From contig CM055320.2 of NCBI GenBank assembly GCA_029255685.2, positions 10,650,614 through 10,714,613 of the forward strand: a stretch of 64,000 bases of DNA, read 5' to 3'. Every line of letters starts with the position of its first letter. The stretch's first letter is position 1. The position numbers were made by a program, and so were the translations under genes. Positions 22,101 to 33,863 of this stretch are shown here, piece after piece. Below the pieces are notes generated by a model. It saw only the letters and a list, made by a program, of their open reading frames with translations. It was not told the origin of the DNA and did no database searches. Source of the DNA: Silene conica (lineage: Eukaryota; Streptophyta; Magnoliopsida; Caryophyllales; Caryophyllaceae).

Positions 22101-23247
22101 AGGAAATCAAATTCAATGCTAAATACTGAAGAATCACAGTAAGATCAGGAACACAAAATAAACTAGTCATATTAACTCGTCAACAAAGTGATGTGATTTA
22201 TGGTAGCTTGATTAAACTGATGCATTCAGCGACAAATACAAAAACCTTGAGCTTTATATCCCTCAAGAAATCAGGAAAGCAATGAGATCCACAGTAACTA
22301 TACATTTCCAACACGGATAGTCTTATTGTTATAACTTATAATCCCACCGTTCCAAATGCAAAGCGAGTTTTCCACAGCCATTTAAAGACGCAGATTAGAA
22401 GATGGAACGACTCCCTTCATAAAAAAAAAGTTGATATACAGTAGGTGAAAGAATCATGCCTTTGCAATACCATCTGCTCTGCGAACTTGTAGCTCAAAAG
22501 GATTGAGTTCATATTCAGGGACTTCTTTAGGATTCGCCACTGCCATTGGAGTTTTCCTGGTTTTCTAATTTGGTCATAAGAGCAAGCTTTAGAAAGTCTA
22601 GTTTTTCATAATCCATCATCAAAACAAAACCTAAAAAAAAGCGGAAAAGAAACTCGTGTCATACTGGTGCTTTTGCTCCCCGGGCCTTCAAGATATTGTA
22701 GACATCTCCATTCCCATAATATTTAGCATCTGCAGCTGCCTGTAGAAATATAACAAACTCTTTCTCAGGAACATCAACTCCAACAAATATAACAAAGTAG
22801 TATTTGTGAAGAAATGGAAATTACCGTACTACCCCAACGATCACGAGCATCAATATTAGCCTTACGACTCAACAACAACCTAACAACCTCAACATGACCC
22901 TCACAGGCTGCAATATGCAGGGCAGTCCTACCATCCAAATCAATGCTATTAACATCAGTCCCTTCATCAAGCAAGTCTTGGAGACCCTTCACTTCCCCCT
23001 TACACGCCATAAACAACAACTGCATTGTGGCGTCTAAGTTTTCCGGAACCACAGTCAGTGGTTCCTCAGCAGCTGATCTACGTCGAATTGGGTCAAGAGA
23101 TGATTGCCTTCCAAAACTAAACCTTAAGTTGTTACGTTGAGGGTCTAAGGAGGATTGCCTCCTGAAACTGAACCTCCCCGATTTTCGGAGTGACCCAGTC
23201 GAGAATTGCCGTGATATTCCACGTCTTAGTTGCGCCGCCATCTCCAT
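19119..23247 (-). CDS. ILK1: Integrin-linked-kinase-like protein kinase (ankyrin + kinase)
   Basis: Plant Raf/ILK-type MAPKKK-like kinase, 473 aa in 11 exons: 22825-23247, 22665-22739, 22460-22564, 21970-22055, 21594-21714, 20899-20978, 20713-20775, 20504-20625, 20027-20112, 19628-19749, 19119-19257. All phases join without a stop. The N-terminus has serine/arginine repeats (SFGRQSSLDPIRRR), then ankyrin repeats (about residues 72-165: DLDGRTALHIAACEGHVEVV) and a kinase domain from about residue 200. The ATP lysine is K217 (VAVK), the catalytic loop reads HCDLMPKN (D314, N319), and the metal-binding DFG is replaced by GFG (332-334). This non-canonical set is known in the ILK1 group, which can still act with manganese and is linked to immunity, osmotic and potassium responses. 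It ends KQGWWKDAFKLPWL. Intron 3 starts with GC, not GT. Confidence 0.93.
22365..22459 (-). other. GC donor site of ILK1 intron 3
   Basis: Exon 3 ends ...GGTATTGCAAAG at 22460 and the next bases are GCATGATT. No GT lies within reach that would keep the conserved frame into GVYQVAKWNG of exon 4. The interval covers the donor side of the intron; the intron itself runs 22056-22459. Confidence 0.7.
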
Positions 23248-23573
23248 TTTTTTGTATGGAGAAGTTGATTACTGCACTCTAAGAATATTAATCAAATTCA
23301 GCAATCTTTTGTAATGCATATGAAACTGATACTATTACAGTCAAATTATTATTATTATCCGTAAGGAATACTCAACCAAATTATTAAACTATTAAAGGAT
23401 CATCACAATTATCAAATCTAAGCCTAATAATTGTGCTCAATGAAGGAATCCCACCTTTGGAATTTAAAACTGAAAACAGACAGCTGGCAATAAAATCTAA
23501 CAAATCGTCTAGGCCGCCTCTGTTCCATTTGGTTATATACGTTTTTCAAAGTCACAAATTCTCGAATCTCGAC
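23248..23573. other. ILK1 5' upstream region
   Basis: AT-rich. A possible 3' splice site (minus strand TTAGAGTGCAG) sits about 27 nt before the start codon and suggests an intron in the 5' leader. Confidence 0.35.
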
Positions 23574-23714
23574 GCACGTTATCCGTTACAAGCTGAGGAT
23601 GGATAGTGTGTCTCACAAAATGTAAGTGACATAACCCATAAAAATGCATTGTTGTGAGAGATACTATCCGTCTTCAACTTGTGACGGATAGTATCCATCT
23701 TCAGCAAGACTCAT
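23574..23714. mobile_element. MITE, CTTGTGACGG family, copy 4
   Basis: Left arm TTATCCGTTACAAGCTGAGG, right arm CTTCAACTTGTGACGGATAG followed by CATCTTCAGCAAGAC. Located about 330 bp upstream of the ILK1 start codon. Confidence 0.65.
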
Positions 23715-26290
23715 TGTTTCAAAGTACTCGGTCCTAGCAAAACCCTTCTATACAACAACATTACACATTTATCATCATTTATAACCGTCAATGATCGGAT
23801 ATTTTAAAATTGTGTAACAAAAAAGAAATCAACTGAGATTCCAAGATGAAAGAATATAGAATACACATCCCAAAAAATACCCGTTTTGTCTCAATTATTT
23901 GTTTGCCAAATAAATGATTGGAACGGAAGAACTATATAATAATAAAAATAAATTCTCAAAAAAACAACAATAATGGGAGAGGAATTCAAATGAACAATGT
24001 TAAAAATTATGGCTAACAAAACCAAATTCAACTTCCAAATAAATTGCTTTACATTTGGGCGGGTTCAAACTTCGTTTTTTGTTGTATACCGCCCAATTTT
24101 ACCCAGATTCAAGCCGAGTACCACCATTAATTAGGGTACGTACTACGTAACAAAGTTTTTCCTCAATTTTAATTTTTAACACCGTTGTACTAGTTAAATT
24201 TAAACAATATTTTGTCAACTAATTTAAGTGTTCATTGTGGTAGGCTCAAACTATTTGATGATTTTTTCGTGGTTCAACGGAGCGGACACTTGGTCGCATT
24301 ATAGTAGGGGAATTCGATCCTAATATCTATTGCCGACAATACCTCAATGATGAGGACATTAAAAGAGAGTACAATACAAGATCTTACTCAGTCACGGTCA
24401 ATAGTTATTTATTTGAGTTTAAGCAAATATAATTATTAAATAGAACGAAAACAGTAGTACTCCAAATAAATACAAAATGGCGCATAAATTAGAAAATAAA
24501 TTTAAGAAAAGTACCTTTAATGAAACGTTTATGGTGACTTTTGTAAAATCTCAATAATGAAAATAAACCTGCGGTCAGAGAAACGTATTAGAGAAATGTG
24601 GGTCTTATATTATGTCAATAACAACCATAATAACAACGACAATAATTGTTCCATTGAGTTGTTTACGTTCTTCAATACATGCAAACGTAGTTTTGTAAAA
24701 ATGTTACGATTCAATGGAACAAAGGAAATGACAAGAATAAAAAAGAGAAAGAGATGAAAAGGGTACATACATGGGAGAGGAGAAAAAGAGGAGCTCGATC
24801 GAGAGCTCTAGCAATAGAGCTCTCGAAATCGAGCAGAATATTGAGATAAACAGAAAGAAAGACGAAAACGTAAAATGAAAGAAAGGAAGAATGAATGATG
24901 ATGAGTTTAATTAGGAAAAAAAATGTAAGAAAAATGAGAAATAAAAATGGTGGAAATAAAGGAATGGAGATTAACAAAAAGCGGGGATGTGTTAATGGTT
25001 TTTGTGGTTTTGTTCATAAAGTTTCTCCGTATTGTCCGTTTATCTTTCTTTTTCTTTCGTTAACTTTTGAGTGTTTTCTATTTAAGTCAACTTTGTTTTG
25101 GACGCGGGATAATATCTCCATCAATGCTAAAAATATACTCCGTCCTTTCCTTTCGATCCAAAGTTATCTATTTCTTTTGGCGGAAAAAAAATAATATCCA
25201 CTTATTTAAGAGATAATTCATAATAACAAAAAAAATTAGCTAATTATTGACCGACACAAAATTAATAACAAATTATTGGGTTGTCGCCCGACAAGTCAAC
25301 CCCGAGGCCCAGCCTAACATGACTTGACTTTATTCTGGGTCGAACTAGTTCACAGTATGATGAGTCGTGGGTTGGGTTTAATTACTGACATTAAATATAA
25401 CAAAATCAGTATAATAAAAGTATAAAACTCGTGAGGCTATTCACTTATATTAAACTTATATCTATATTTTCTAATTATTCTAGAAAGATTGAATCTATGA
25501 GTTTATAACTAAACTTTTCTAGCTTTGCACAGCGCCGCACCCTAGCAAGATGAAATTGGATCGGCACGGCCAAAAATTAGTTGGAATACAGGTCAAACTT
25601 TTTCTTAGTTACAAGACACAACGACACAACTCATTGTACTTCAGTAGATATAACTAACAAAGAAAGGTTTTAAACTAGTGTTTATTATAGCTAAATAGTT
25701 AGTGAAATATGATCATTTCTTAACTACTAATTAACGGAAATTAGTACATAGAAGATTGTTTCGTGACACAATGTTTGAAGCAAAGATTATGAGACTGCTC
25801 AACGGCTAATGAAAATAACAAAATTATAATTTATGAAAAAATGCAAAACGTTACTAGAAATAGTATACGGTAGCTAAGCAATTTTAATTTACAATCGAGC
25901 AATTTAAGAGATTTGAACTGAATTTAATCACGAAATTTAAATCCCTACTTTTAAACTCATTTTCAATCAATAATCAATAGATAAGCCCACCCTATTAAGA
26001 GGATTAATGGAAGTATGCCTCCTATTTATTTAAAGGAGACCTCCATTATTCCTATGAACATGGAGCTTTGTTTTATAGAAAAATAAAAGATAAAGAAACA
26101 TTTTTTCGAGAATTTTCTATTTTTGTTCATTCTGTATATGGTTATTGGGTATTTGGGTGGTCTTAAATCTACGTTGTACCAAGACAAATAAAATGGTGGG
26201 TAATGCACTAGCATAGTAGCATTAGGGTTTTGCTCGATATGGGCATATGGCCCCCGTTGAATGATAACTAGATCATGTCATTACTTTAAA
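23715..26290. other. Gene-free AT-rich region upstream of ILK1
   Basis: No protein gene recognised. Near 24760-24980 a purine-rich stretch (pyrimidine-rich on the minus strand) could be the ILK1 5' leader; a minus-strand GTATGT donor near 24770 would pair with the acceptor close to the start codon. The short frame at 24895-25194 lacks any domain. A Stowaway-like end (CTCCGTCCTTTCCTTTCGAT) is visible at 25138 without a partner end. Confidence 0.4.
24801..24824. other. Perfect hairpin GAGAGCTCTA/TAGAGCTCTC
   Basis: Ten-base perfect inverted repeat with a GCAA loop, extended imperfectly on both sides by TCGATC and GAAATCGA. It lies in the presumed 5' leader region of ILK1. Function unknown. Confidence 0.6.
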
Positions 26291-26300
26291 CAATAAGTCA

Positions 26301-26474
26301 GCTTGTTTAAGACGGGTATTGTCCGTCATTAAATTTAAGACGGGTAAAATACTACCCCATGTTCATAATAACGATGAATATTTTGGCATTTTCTAAAAAC
26401 AAGTAGAATAATTTAATATGTCTTTGACCCGTTTTAAACTTAAGATAGATATTGTTCATTTTACATGAGAATTT
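26301..26474. mobile_element. MITE, diverged member of the GACGGATA type
   Basis: Left arm GTTTAAGACGGGTATTGTCC, right arm GACCCGTTTTAAACTTAAGA, then GAGAATTTGTG. More diverged than other copies. Confidence 0.45.
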
Positions 26475-26500
26475 GTGTGCTTTATATGTATTCATTTGTA

Positions 26501-26590
26501 CTCCCTCTATTTTTTTTTGAATAGTTTATATTTTCTTTATTTTGTGAGAGAAAAATAAAATAAATATAATTTATTGACTGAGGGAGTGAG
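26501..26590. mobile_element. Short Stowaway-like MITE
   Basis: Left end CTCCCTCTATTTTTTTTTGA with TA before it, right end GACTGAGGGAGTGAG before TA. Only about 90 bp, perhaps internally deleted. Confidence 0.6.
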
Positions 26591-26978
26591 TATCGTATAA
26601 ATATTTTAATATAAATTCCTTAATAGTGTAAGACCTTGGCTTTTCTACCTTAATTTTAGTTTATTTCTGTTCATCAGCTCATCCATAATATTTAGTTTAG
26701 TTCAATTCAATTCAGCTCGTTTCAATCCATTTCTTTACAAACTAACTAATAGTTCAGTTATATCAGTTTAATTCAGTTCAATTACATATGATTTAATTTA
26801 GTTAGTTTAGTTCAGCTGCATCCATGACCATGAGTAACTTAAGTTCATTTCATTTTAATTTTAGTTTATTTTAAAAAAAACAAAAAAATAAATAAAAAGA
26901 ATAGAGCCTAATTAGTTAAAGCTCCAATCTCATAATATCATTGCGTGTTATATGAGTACATACCTTAAGCTTTGTTTT

Positions 26979-27147
26979 TTGCTTGTGAGGGATAATATTT
27001 GTTATAAACTGAGAATGGATATTTACCCTCACGATAATACAGGTAGATATTCAAATGAGAACAAATGAAGCATTGTATAGTGCAATTTGTATTATACGAG
27101 GAGTTAGACACTATTAATTTTCAACTTACGACGAATAGTATCCGTAC
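26979..27147. mobile_element. MITE, CTTGTGACGG family, copy 5 (diverged)
   Basis: Left arm GCTTGTGAGGGATAATATTT, core GAAGCATTGTATAGTGC, right arm CAACTTACGACGAATAGTAT. Lies just before the solo LTR. Confidence 0.5.
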
Positions 27148-27180
27148 TCAACTCAACCCAACCAGAAGCTTGTAAGCAAT

Positions 27181-28745
27181 TGATGAGCTCGTATTTCTAC
27201 TATCTATTTAGCATTTTTTTAAGTACAATAAAGCGACATTGGGATGCGGTTTTACATGATTTACGTCATTATTGCCAATTTCCAAGTGTCGGGGTTAGTA
27301 ATGGAATTTTGTGCAATTATCGGAAGCAAGGGCATGTCTTGAAGTTAGCATGGTGCAAAACATCTACAAGCATGAAAGAAGACTACCTAAGACTTGAAGA
27401 ATTGGAAATATGAAGCAATTGAAGAATTGAAGTTGCGGTTGCATAAGGATCAACTTCAAATGGGTATATCTTGAGTTCTAGAGCTTCAATTGATGCAAGG
27501 CCAAGTGGAGGTGAAAGCTTATGTTCTTAGCTTTCCAACGATAGGTCACACGCCTCATTTGGCCAAGTATCGAGGGAGATATGGCTTTTGGAAAATTGCT
27601 GTCCAGGAGCAAAACCGCACCGTGCCGTTTTCTCATTTCCAAAATGGCACCGTGCCAATTCCTGCTGCCCTGTTTCGCCAACTTTGTTTAACCTTGTGTT
27701 TGGAGGCCCATTATCCCCAATTAGCTTTAGGCTATATATAGACATTTACATTAGGTTTTCAGATCATCTCATTACATCCCTTATCATCTCATTACATCCC
27801 TTACCATCATATATTATCTTTTTAATTGGGTTTTAGATCTTGAATGGAGAGCTAATCTCCTTTTCTTAATCCTTTCCGAAAGGTGTAATCTTTTGGTTGT
27901 AAGACTCTTAATCTTTCCCTAATTATTATTATTATTGTTAATTCCTTTGTGTTTATTGTTTGGATTTGAGTTTATTGTTTGAATTAAGTAATTAAGTGTG
28001 TTTCCTTGTTACTTATTCTCACCAATTTCTCAAGTTCATTGTTGTGAAATCATTAAGTGTGTTTCCTTGTGATTTTATTTATGCAACATCTTGTGGTTGG
28101 ATTAGTGAGTGTGATTTCCTCCTAGTTTTGTCCATAAGAAAGGAGTTAACTTGTGATTAGGCATTAATTGTGATTTCATTGTGCCAAGTTACCCCTATTG
28201 AATCTTTTGTGCTTTATCTTCTTGTTTTATGAACCAATGTATGTGATTTCTACTTGGGTTGTAATCCGGGTTGGGTAGATGATTAAGTGTGATTTCCTTG
28301 TCATTTGCTATAATTAAGAAGATTTGGAGAATTAGTTCTCACAATAGGGTAATAATAGTAGTTGGGGGAAGTAATTGAGTCAATAATCAACCATTAAAGG
28401 ACCACTAATAGGATTGGATTAAGTTTCTTTCTCACTTTGATAAATTTCCATCTCACAAGTCATTTGTTTACCTTTGCTTGTTACTTGTTTGGTACTCTTG
28501 TTTGAAATTTGGGTACTCTTGTTTGCATTCTCAACCAACCTTCAAAACCCCCCTTTTTACATACTTGTTGTTTAGTTTAATTATTCTATTTACACTTTAA
28601 AAGTCAATTGCAAAACCCCCCTTCTCTTGGGTTCGACCCCTTTACTTGTTGCTATACTCGTTTTATAATTAGTATACTTAGCATGTTTTGTGGTATATAA
28701 ATTGATAATTTGCGCGTCTTTAATTGCGACGTTTTGGGCGTGTCA
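27181..28745. mobile_element. Solo LTR, probably Ty3-gypsy type, with perfect target duplication
   Basis: 1565 bp starting TGATGAGCTCG and ending GGGCGTGTCA, flanked by the direct repeat GCAAT (27176-27180 and 28746-28750). No internal protein genes or second LTR, so this is the product of LTR-LTR recombination. The long LTR, its repeated 'AAGTGTGTTTCCTTGT'-like blocks (about 27990-28300) and the tail GCGCGTCTTTAATTGCGACG are reminiscent of Tat/Athila-type gypsy LTRs; this family call is an inference. Confidence 0.8.
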
Positions 28746-29042
28746 GCAATACCTAAACACAACTGAGCCCTACCAATTGAGAGGGAACACTAAATACAAG
28801 AGGATATGGTAGGACATAATGACAATTGACAATGGCCGATTTGGCCTTTATTAATAATTGCGGATACTGCAAATTAATTGTATCTTAAATATCCGTTGAC
28901 TTGACTACCCCATGTTGCTTCCAACTCCTATAAAGTCTCATATTGCGTAATTAATTGATTGTGTTGTCTTTAAGTCTCCAAAATTAGGACGAGTCCTTTT
29001 AATCTAAATCAATAAAATAAAACTAATTTTACATTTAAATGT
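28746..29042. other. Spacer, no gene seen
   Basis: About 300 bp of unassigned AT-rich sequence between the solo LTR and the tandem duplication. Confidence 0.45.
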
Positions 29043-29122
29043 GACTATAATAGAAAAAACAAGTTATTATACGTACTTCGTAGACTATAATAGAAAAAAC
29101 AAGTTATTATACGTACTTCGTA
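29043..29122 (+). repeat. Perfect 40-bp tandem duplication
   Basis: A 40-bp unit beginning GACTATAATAGAAAAAACAA and ending ACGTACTTCGTA occurs twice in direct succession without mismatch, implying a recent duplication (or an assembly repeat). Confidence 0.85.
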
Positions 29123-29155
29123 ACATCAAACTGGCAAACTTTGTGATTATATTTA

Positions 29156-29607
29156 GGTCCTGTTTGGTAAACAACAAATTGATATTAGCAGGAGCAGATT
29201 GTAAAAGCAGATTTGACCAGCAGAATTTGTTGGCAGTTTTGACTAGCATATTCAATTAGTAGAAATTGTCAGAGGTGATTGGTAATTAGCAGAATTAAAT
29301 TAGCAGATTATCTCAATCATGTGTCAAATGACAAAAAAGGACATGAATAAATTATTGAATAATATTTGTCAAAAATAGGGCAAATATTTTTTGAAGGGTA
29401 AATTTTTTTTTTTTAATTTTGCCAATATACTCTTTGAATATGCTGGGGGAGCAGCATATTCCAAAAGAGCATATTGAAGCTCATTCTACTCTTCCAATAT
29501 GTTGTTTACCAAACAGTCCAAATAGCATATTGTTTGGTCAAACCTACTAATTGCCTCAATATGTTACTTGTATTTGTTTTGCAATATGCTATTTACCAAA
29601 CAGCGCC
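29156..29607. mobile_element. Tourist-like (PIF/Harbinger) MITE with TTA duplication
   Basis: 452 bp with ends GGTCCTGTTTGGTAAACAAC and TGCTATTTACCAAACAGCGC. TTA at 29153-29155 and 29608-29610. Internal inverted copies of CATATTG/CAATATG. No transposase. Confidence 0.85.
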
Positions 29608-29734
29608 TTAACCATAAAATGATCACGTATACGAAAAGTAGTCATTTAAAACAAGAGAATAATTCAGGTCAAATTTGGTAGTTTTGCTAATTTTTATTTT
29701 TGACACTTTCGAAAATAATGATTTTAATCATATT

Positions 29735-29896
29735 TATTAAAGCAACACCCACAGACTTGATGTGTCGCTCTGTGCTTGAAATTTTATTATTTTATTTTAT
29801 TTTTAAAGATATGGCCCACCCTATCCATATTCTATAACATCATTTATTTACAAAAATCAATTATATTAGATTATTAGATATGCCAATTGTGATTAA
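29735..29896 (-). repeat. Repeat flanking Helitron 3' end, copy 1
   Basis: The reverse complement of this stretch matches 36187-36325, with the shared core AGAGCGACACATCA followed by TGTGG.TGTTG.TTTAATAAA. In both places it lies directly outside the CTA(G/C) end of a Helitron of the same family. Confidence 0.55.
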
Positions 29897-30953
29897 CTAC
29901 TTTTACGTTCGTGCAAAAAATGAATGAGTTTAATTTTATTAAACTGAAAAAATAAAAATAAAAAGGTGAATGTATTTAATAAAAAATATAATTTTAGTAT
30001 CGCAGTTATAAAAAAAAATTATACGCTTAACTTAGACCTAAGTAAAAACAACGAATCTGCTTGACATTATAAAATTATACAAATTCTTATGTAGAACGAC
30101 ACTATAGGTTTAGGTTTAAGAAGGATCAAATATACATATGTAGGATGAATAAGATAAAAAAAAAAAGCATTATGCATGACGAAAATAAAATATTTATCTT
30201 ATAACCCATAGGGAGTGATACTGACCCGTTTAAATTTAAGACGGATAATAGCCGGTAAAAATATATATAGATTTTAAAATTATACTTAAGGTTTAAATTC
30301 TAAGTTCATCACCATCGTTATGAACCCAAATTATTATTAGTCCGTCTCTTTAACTACCCAAAAAACTACGACCATATAATGTAAACTTTATCTATTTTAT
30401 GTACATTTAAGATGGAGTTACATATTTTCGTTGATTTCAATTCTTAAGAATTTTAATTTGTTGATTTCCAGTATTTGAATGCATTAATTTTCTCCAATTT
30501 ATATAATTATATTTGGTATTTACGTTTTGTTTCTGTTTTGTACTCATTGTCATTCACTTTAATTATTTTAGTTGCTGCAGGTTAAATTAACATTAACAAC
30601 TTTTTTAATTTTGGAATATACTATATTGTAAAGTCTATGCGTCTCAATCATATTATTATATTTAATTTATACTTTAATTTATGTAAAATTAGTTAACTTA
30701 TTATCAATGATCATCAAAAATTTGATTTTTACTATTGAAATTGAAATAGTTAGGACTTCGGAAGATTTCATATTCCAATGTATGATTATAAATTATAACT
30801 TATTTAATTAATGAAAGTAGTAAAAAGATTAAATTGATGAAAGTTTGAAGGGAGGTAATTAATTATGTATTTAAATAAATTTTTTTCTCTTTTTAATTTT
30901 CAGCGACGAATATATAAGAACTCTCTAAAATCTATTTCTTTTATAGTAAAGGA
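29897..30953 (-). mobile_element. Non-autonomous Helitron, family copy 1
   Basis: Same family as 42145-43207, alignable over nearly the whole 1.06 kb. The minus-strand 5' end is TCCTTTACTATAAAAGAAAT preceded by A. The 3' end is worn: the hairpin has decayed and the terminal CTAG reads GTAG. No Rep/helicase coding sequence. Confidence 0.75.
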
Positions 30954-31807
30954 TATCAATTGCTCATAGCTAATTAACTTTATTAAAATAGTTACTACTA
31001 CTAATTTGATATGTTAATATTATGGTCGTATAAAACTCAGCAATTGAAAAACATCAAATTACAAATTAAGTATATATAAATCTTAAAATCAATAATAAGC
31101 ACAATAAAATCTCATTACGAGATTCCTCTTTCCAATTTAACAAACTACTAATCATTCATTAATTTGCTTATAATAGAAGGTTATCTGAAACTTGAATTAA
31201 ACAAAAAAAATTTGAGAAATTTAGAAATACTGATATATTAATATAGTTTAATTAATTTTACTTATTTAAAAATTTAAATGTTAAAATTTTATGTTAAAAT
31301 TTAGATTAACTAACTGATCACTGCAGATTTGGACTAAACGGGTCACGGTTTAAGATCTAAATATTTTGATCTTGGAAAAATAGAGTCTGCTCGAGTTACA
31401 TTTATGGCTCAAGTCAAATTTTGACAAATCTACAAATACGACATTGTTTAATAAGTTTGAAAAACAGTAATAATATATTCTAGCTCTTTAAAAATGAAGA
31501 AATCATGCAACAAATATTTTAATTCATGAATAAATTATCCAAATTTGTTAATATCATTTGCACAATATTTTTAACACTGTAACATTGATGCTAATTTTTT
31601 GTAGTATATGTATCTAAAAGCGAAATTTATTGTTACATCATCACATTTTATTATGACCGACATATACAATATCTTGATTGGTAATGTAATTTATAATTCA
31701 AATCTAAAATCTAAATTATAACATAAAATTTAAACATTTTTATATAACTTAGTTAATAATAATATTCTACGTAACATCCCGTGCAATCGGCACGGGTTGA
31801 AGACTAG
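30954..31807 (+). mobile_element. Helitron 3' terminus (plus strand), 5' end not defined
   Basis: A terminal hairpin CCCGTGCAATCGGCACGGG at 31778-31796 followed by TTGAAGACTAG and a host T at 31808 is a standard Helitron 3' end. The 5' end could not be placed; the interval given is the AT-rich sequence back to the previous element. Confidence 0.55.
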
Positions 31808-32123
31808 TTAAGATATAAAGAAAATTCCACCATGACTGACTCACTAGTTGACCATCTTTGATTCATAATCATAAAGTAGATTTAGATTAGAGGTGATTAA
31901 ATGTAATTTAGTCCAATATGGGCCGAACTTGCATGAACTTTTTGGCACATAGACCTTGGGATAATTGGTTGGAATTTTATAAATTTTGGAAAATATTTCG
32001 CTTATCTTCTTTTCTGGTTGGTCGAATGGGCCGAGTTTCATTGGTTGTTCCATTCATGGACAACTCCAATTTACCACAAATTGTTGTATAACATCGATAT
32101 TTAGGTAAAACTAACCAAAAACA
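31808..32123. other. Spacer between Helitron ends
   Basis: No gene recognised. The minus-strand frame at 31844-32053 has no domain and looks like retroelement debris at most. Confidence 0.4.
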
Positions 32124-32160
32124 CTAGTTTTAAATTCGTGCAAATTGCACGAATATGTTA
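32124..32160 (-). mobile_element. Helitron 3' terminus (minus strand)
   Basis: The complement reads TTCGTGCAATTTGCACGAAT then TTAAAACTAG and T. The hairpin plus CTAG/T end marks a Helitron whose body extends to higher coordinates. The 5' end was not found. Confidence 0.6.
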
Positions 32161-33423
32161 TTTAAAAAGTTATTATAAAAGGTTGTACATGTAAATTAAG
32201 TTTTAAAGTAACTAATAAACCCCCCTACTTGTAATAATTGGTTAATAAAAAAAATTATAAATTTCATTTGAAAATTTCACTTGTAATTAGTATAAAATGA
32301 AACAATAGTGTTAGTTGGTCGGGTAATTATTATAGTAAGATACACACTCTTAAGGTTAATAATTATTATCTCCGACCCAAACTTGTACTTTGTGGAAAGT
32401 AATAACCCATGTAAAAAATAATAGGTTAGTCTCCCTTAAAATGAAGGTATCCATCTTAACACCAAAACCGGTCAAATATGATCCTTTTAAGCATAACAAA
32501 GTTGTTGTTTAGCCCAATACATTACGTTTTTATCTTACACATATTACCTTATGCGTCCTAAACTTAAGACAGATACAGCCGTATTAAATAAGAACTTGTA
32601 AATATTGAGTAGTACGCGGTTAAATTTGTTTTCAAGAACGGGTTAAAACCAATTCAATATTACTTCACAAACTACACGGCCCACCTCCAAATAAGCTATA
32701 TTATATCTTTATGTGTATATAAAATCTTTCGGGTATATTACTTCACAAGCTATATTTACTCTCTTTCAAGTCTCTCAACTACCAATCAACTATCACTCTT
32801 TCGGGTATATACTTCATGACTAATTATTACCCTCGAATATGGTAGTCATCACATATATGAATTTTTTTGTATCAGTTTAAATAATTTTTTTTATTATTCT
32901 ATATTAGTTAAAAAAAAATTGCGATTTTTTAGTTCAATTTTTGCTTATTTTCAATTTATTTTACAATATTTTTATATGTTTTTTCATATTGTTGTCCATT
33001 AAATTACGACCTAAATCAGTTAATTACTTTTTATTTAACTAATGTGTTTCACTCAAATGAAAAAAAAGTCGATTTATGAATTTATAAATTTTATAAACTA
33101 TTGTTTTTATAGAATAATATGTTGTTTTATTTTAAATTTTCAATTACTTTTTGGTGCAGTATAGTTTTAATTATTTTTACAACATTAATATTCATCTGTA
33201 AGTTTTCTTAAGATTTTGACTCTATTGAGTCAATTTAATTTATTAGATTTTTTTACGGTATTTTCCAACTCTTGATTACATCACCGTTAATTTTATAATG
33301 CAATTTAGTTTCATGATTGGCTTATATATGATGTTAGTTTTAGTATTATTGTACTGTGATTTAATAATATCACGTAATTCATTCAAATTGTATATTTGAT
33401 TTTAATTCACACACTTCTGATTA
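32161..33423. other. AT-rich, probable Helitron body, no gene
   Basis: No coding sequence recognised. May belong to the Helitron ending at 32124. Confidence 0.35.
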
Positions 33424-33612
33424 CACAAATTCTTATTGGTGATGGACATATCTGTCGCAAGCTTGCGACGGATCAAGTAAAACTCATGTGAGGAGGTAAG
33501 ACAAAAGTAAAGCACCTAGGTAATAGCAAACTATTTTGTTTTATCTACAAACTTGGGTAGTATTTGACCCGTCGCAAGCTTGTGACGGATATACCCGCCA
33601 CAAGAGAGACTT
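33424..33612. mobile_element. MITE, CTTGTGACGG family, copy 6
   Basis: Clear inverted arms: ACAAATTCTTATTGGTGATG...CAAGCTTGCGACGG on the left and CCGTCGCAAGCTTGTGACGG...CACAAGAGAGACTTGT on the right. The best-preserved copy for defining the family ends. Confidence 0.75.
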
Positions 33613-33863
33613 GTTGGATTATGCAACTAATTTAGAAAAAGATGTGTGTGTTATTTTAAATTAGACCGCATTTTTGGCTGAATGAACGTATAATATCTTT
33701 TACTATACAGAATTATCATTATGTTTTTACTTAATAATTATGTAATCCTAAATTTTAATTTTATTCATTTATTTCGTTTATATGATATCAATAAAATTAG
33801 TAGGTTGCTTTTAAATATCTAACACAACCACACGACGGTTCAAATTGATTGTTGTATTACGAA

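Noticed and set aside
24711..24977. Minus-strand hydrophobic open frame (poly-Leu/Phe/Ser)
   Set aside because: Pyrimidine-rich leader-like sequence; low complexity, no start context or domain support for a membrane protein.
27180..27836. Short open frames
   Set aside because: Fall within the solo LTR; no domain.
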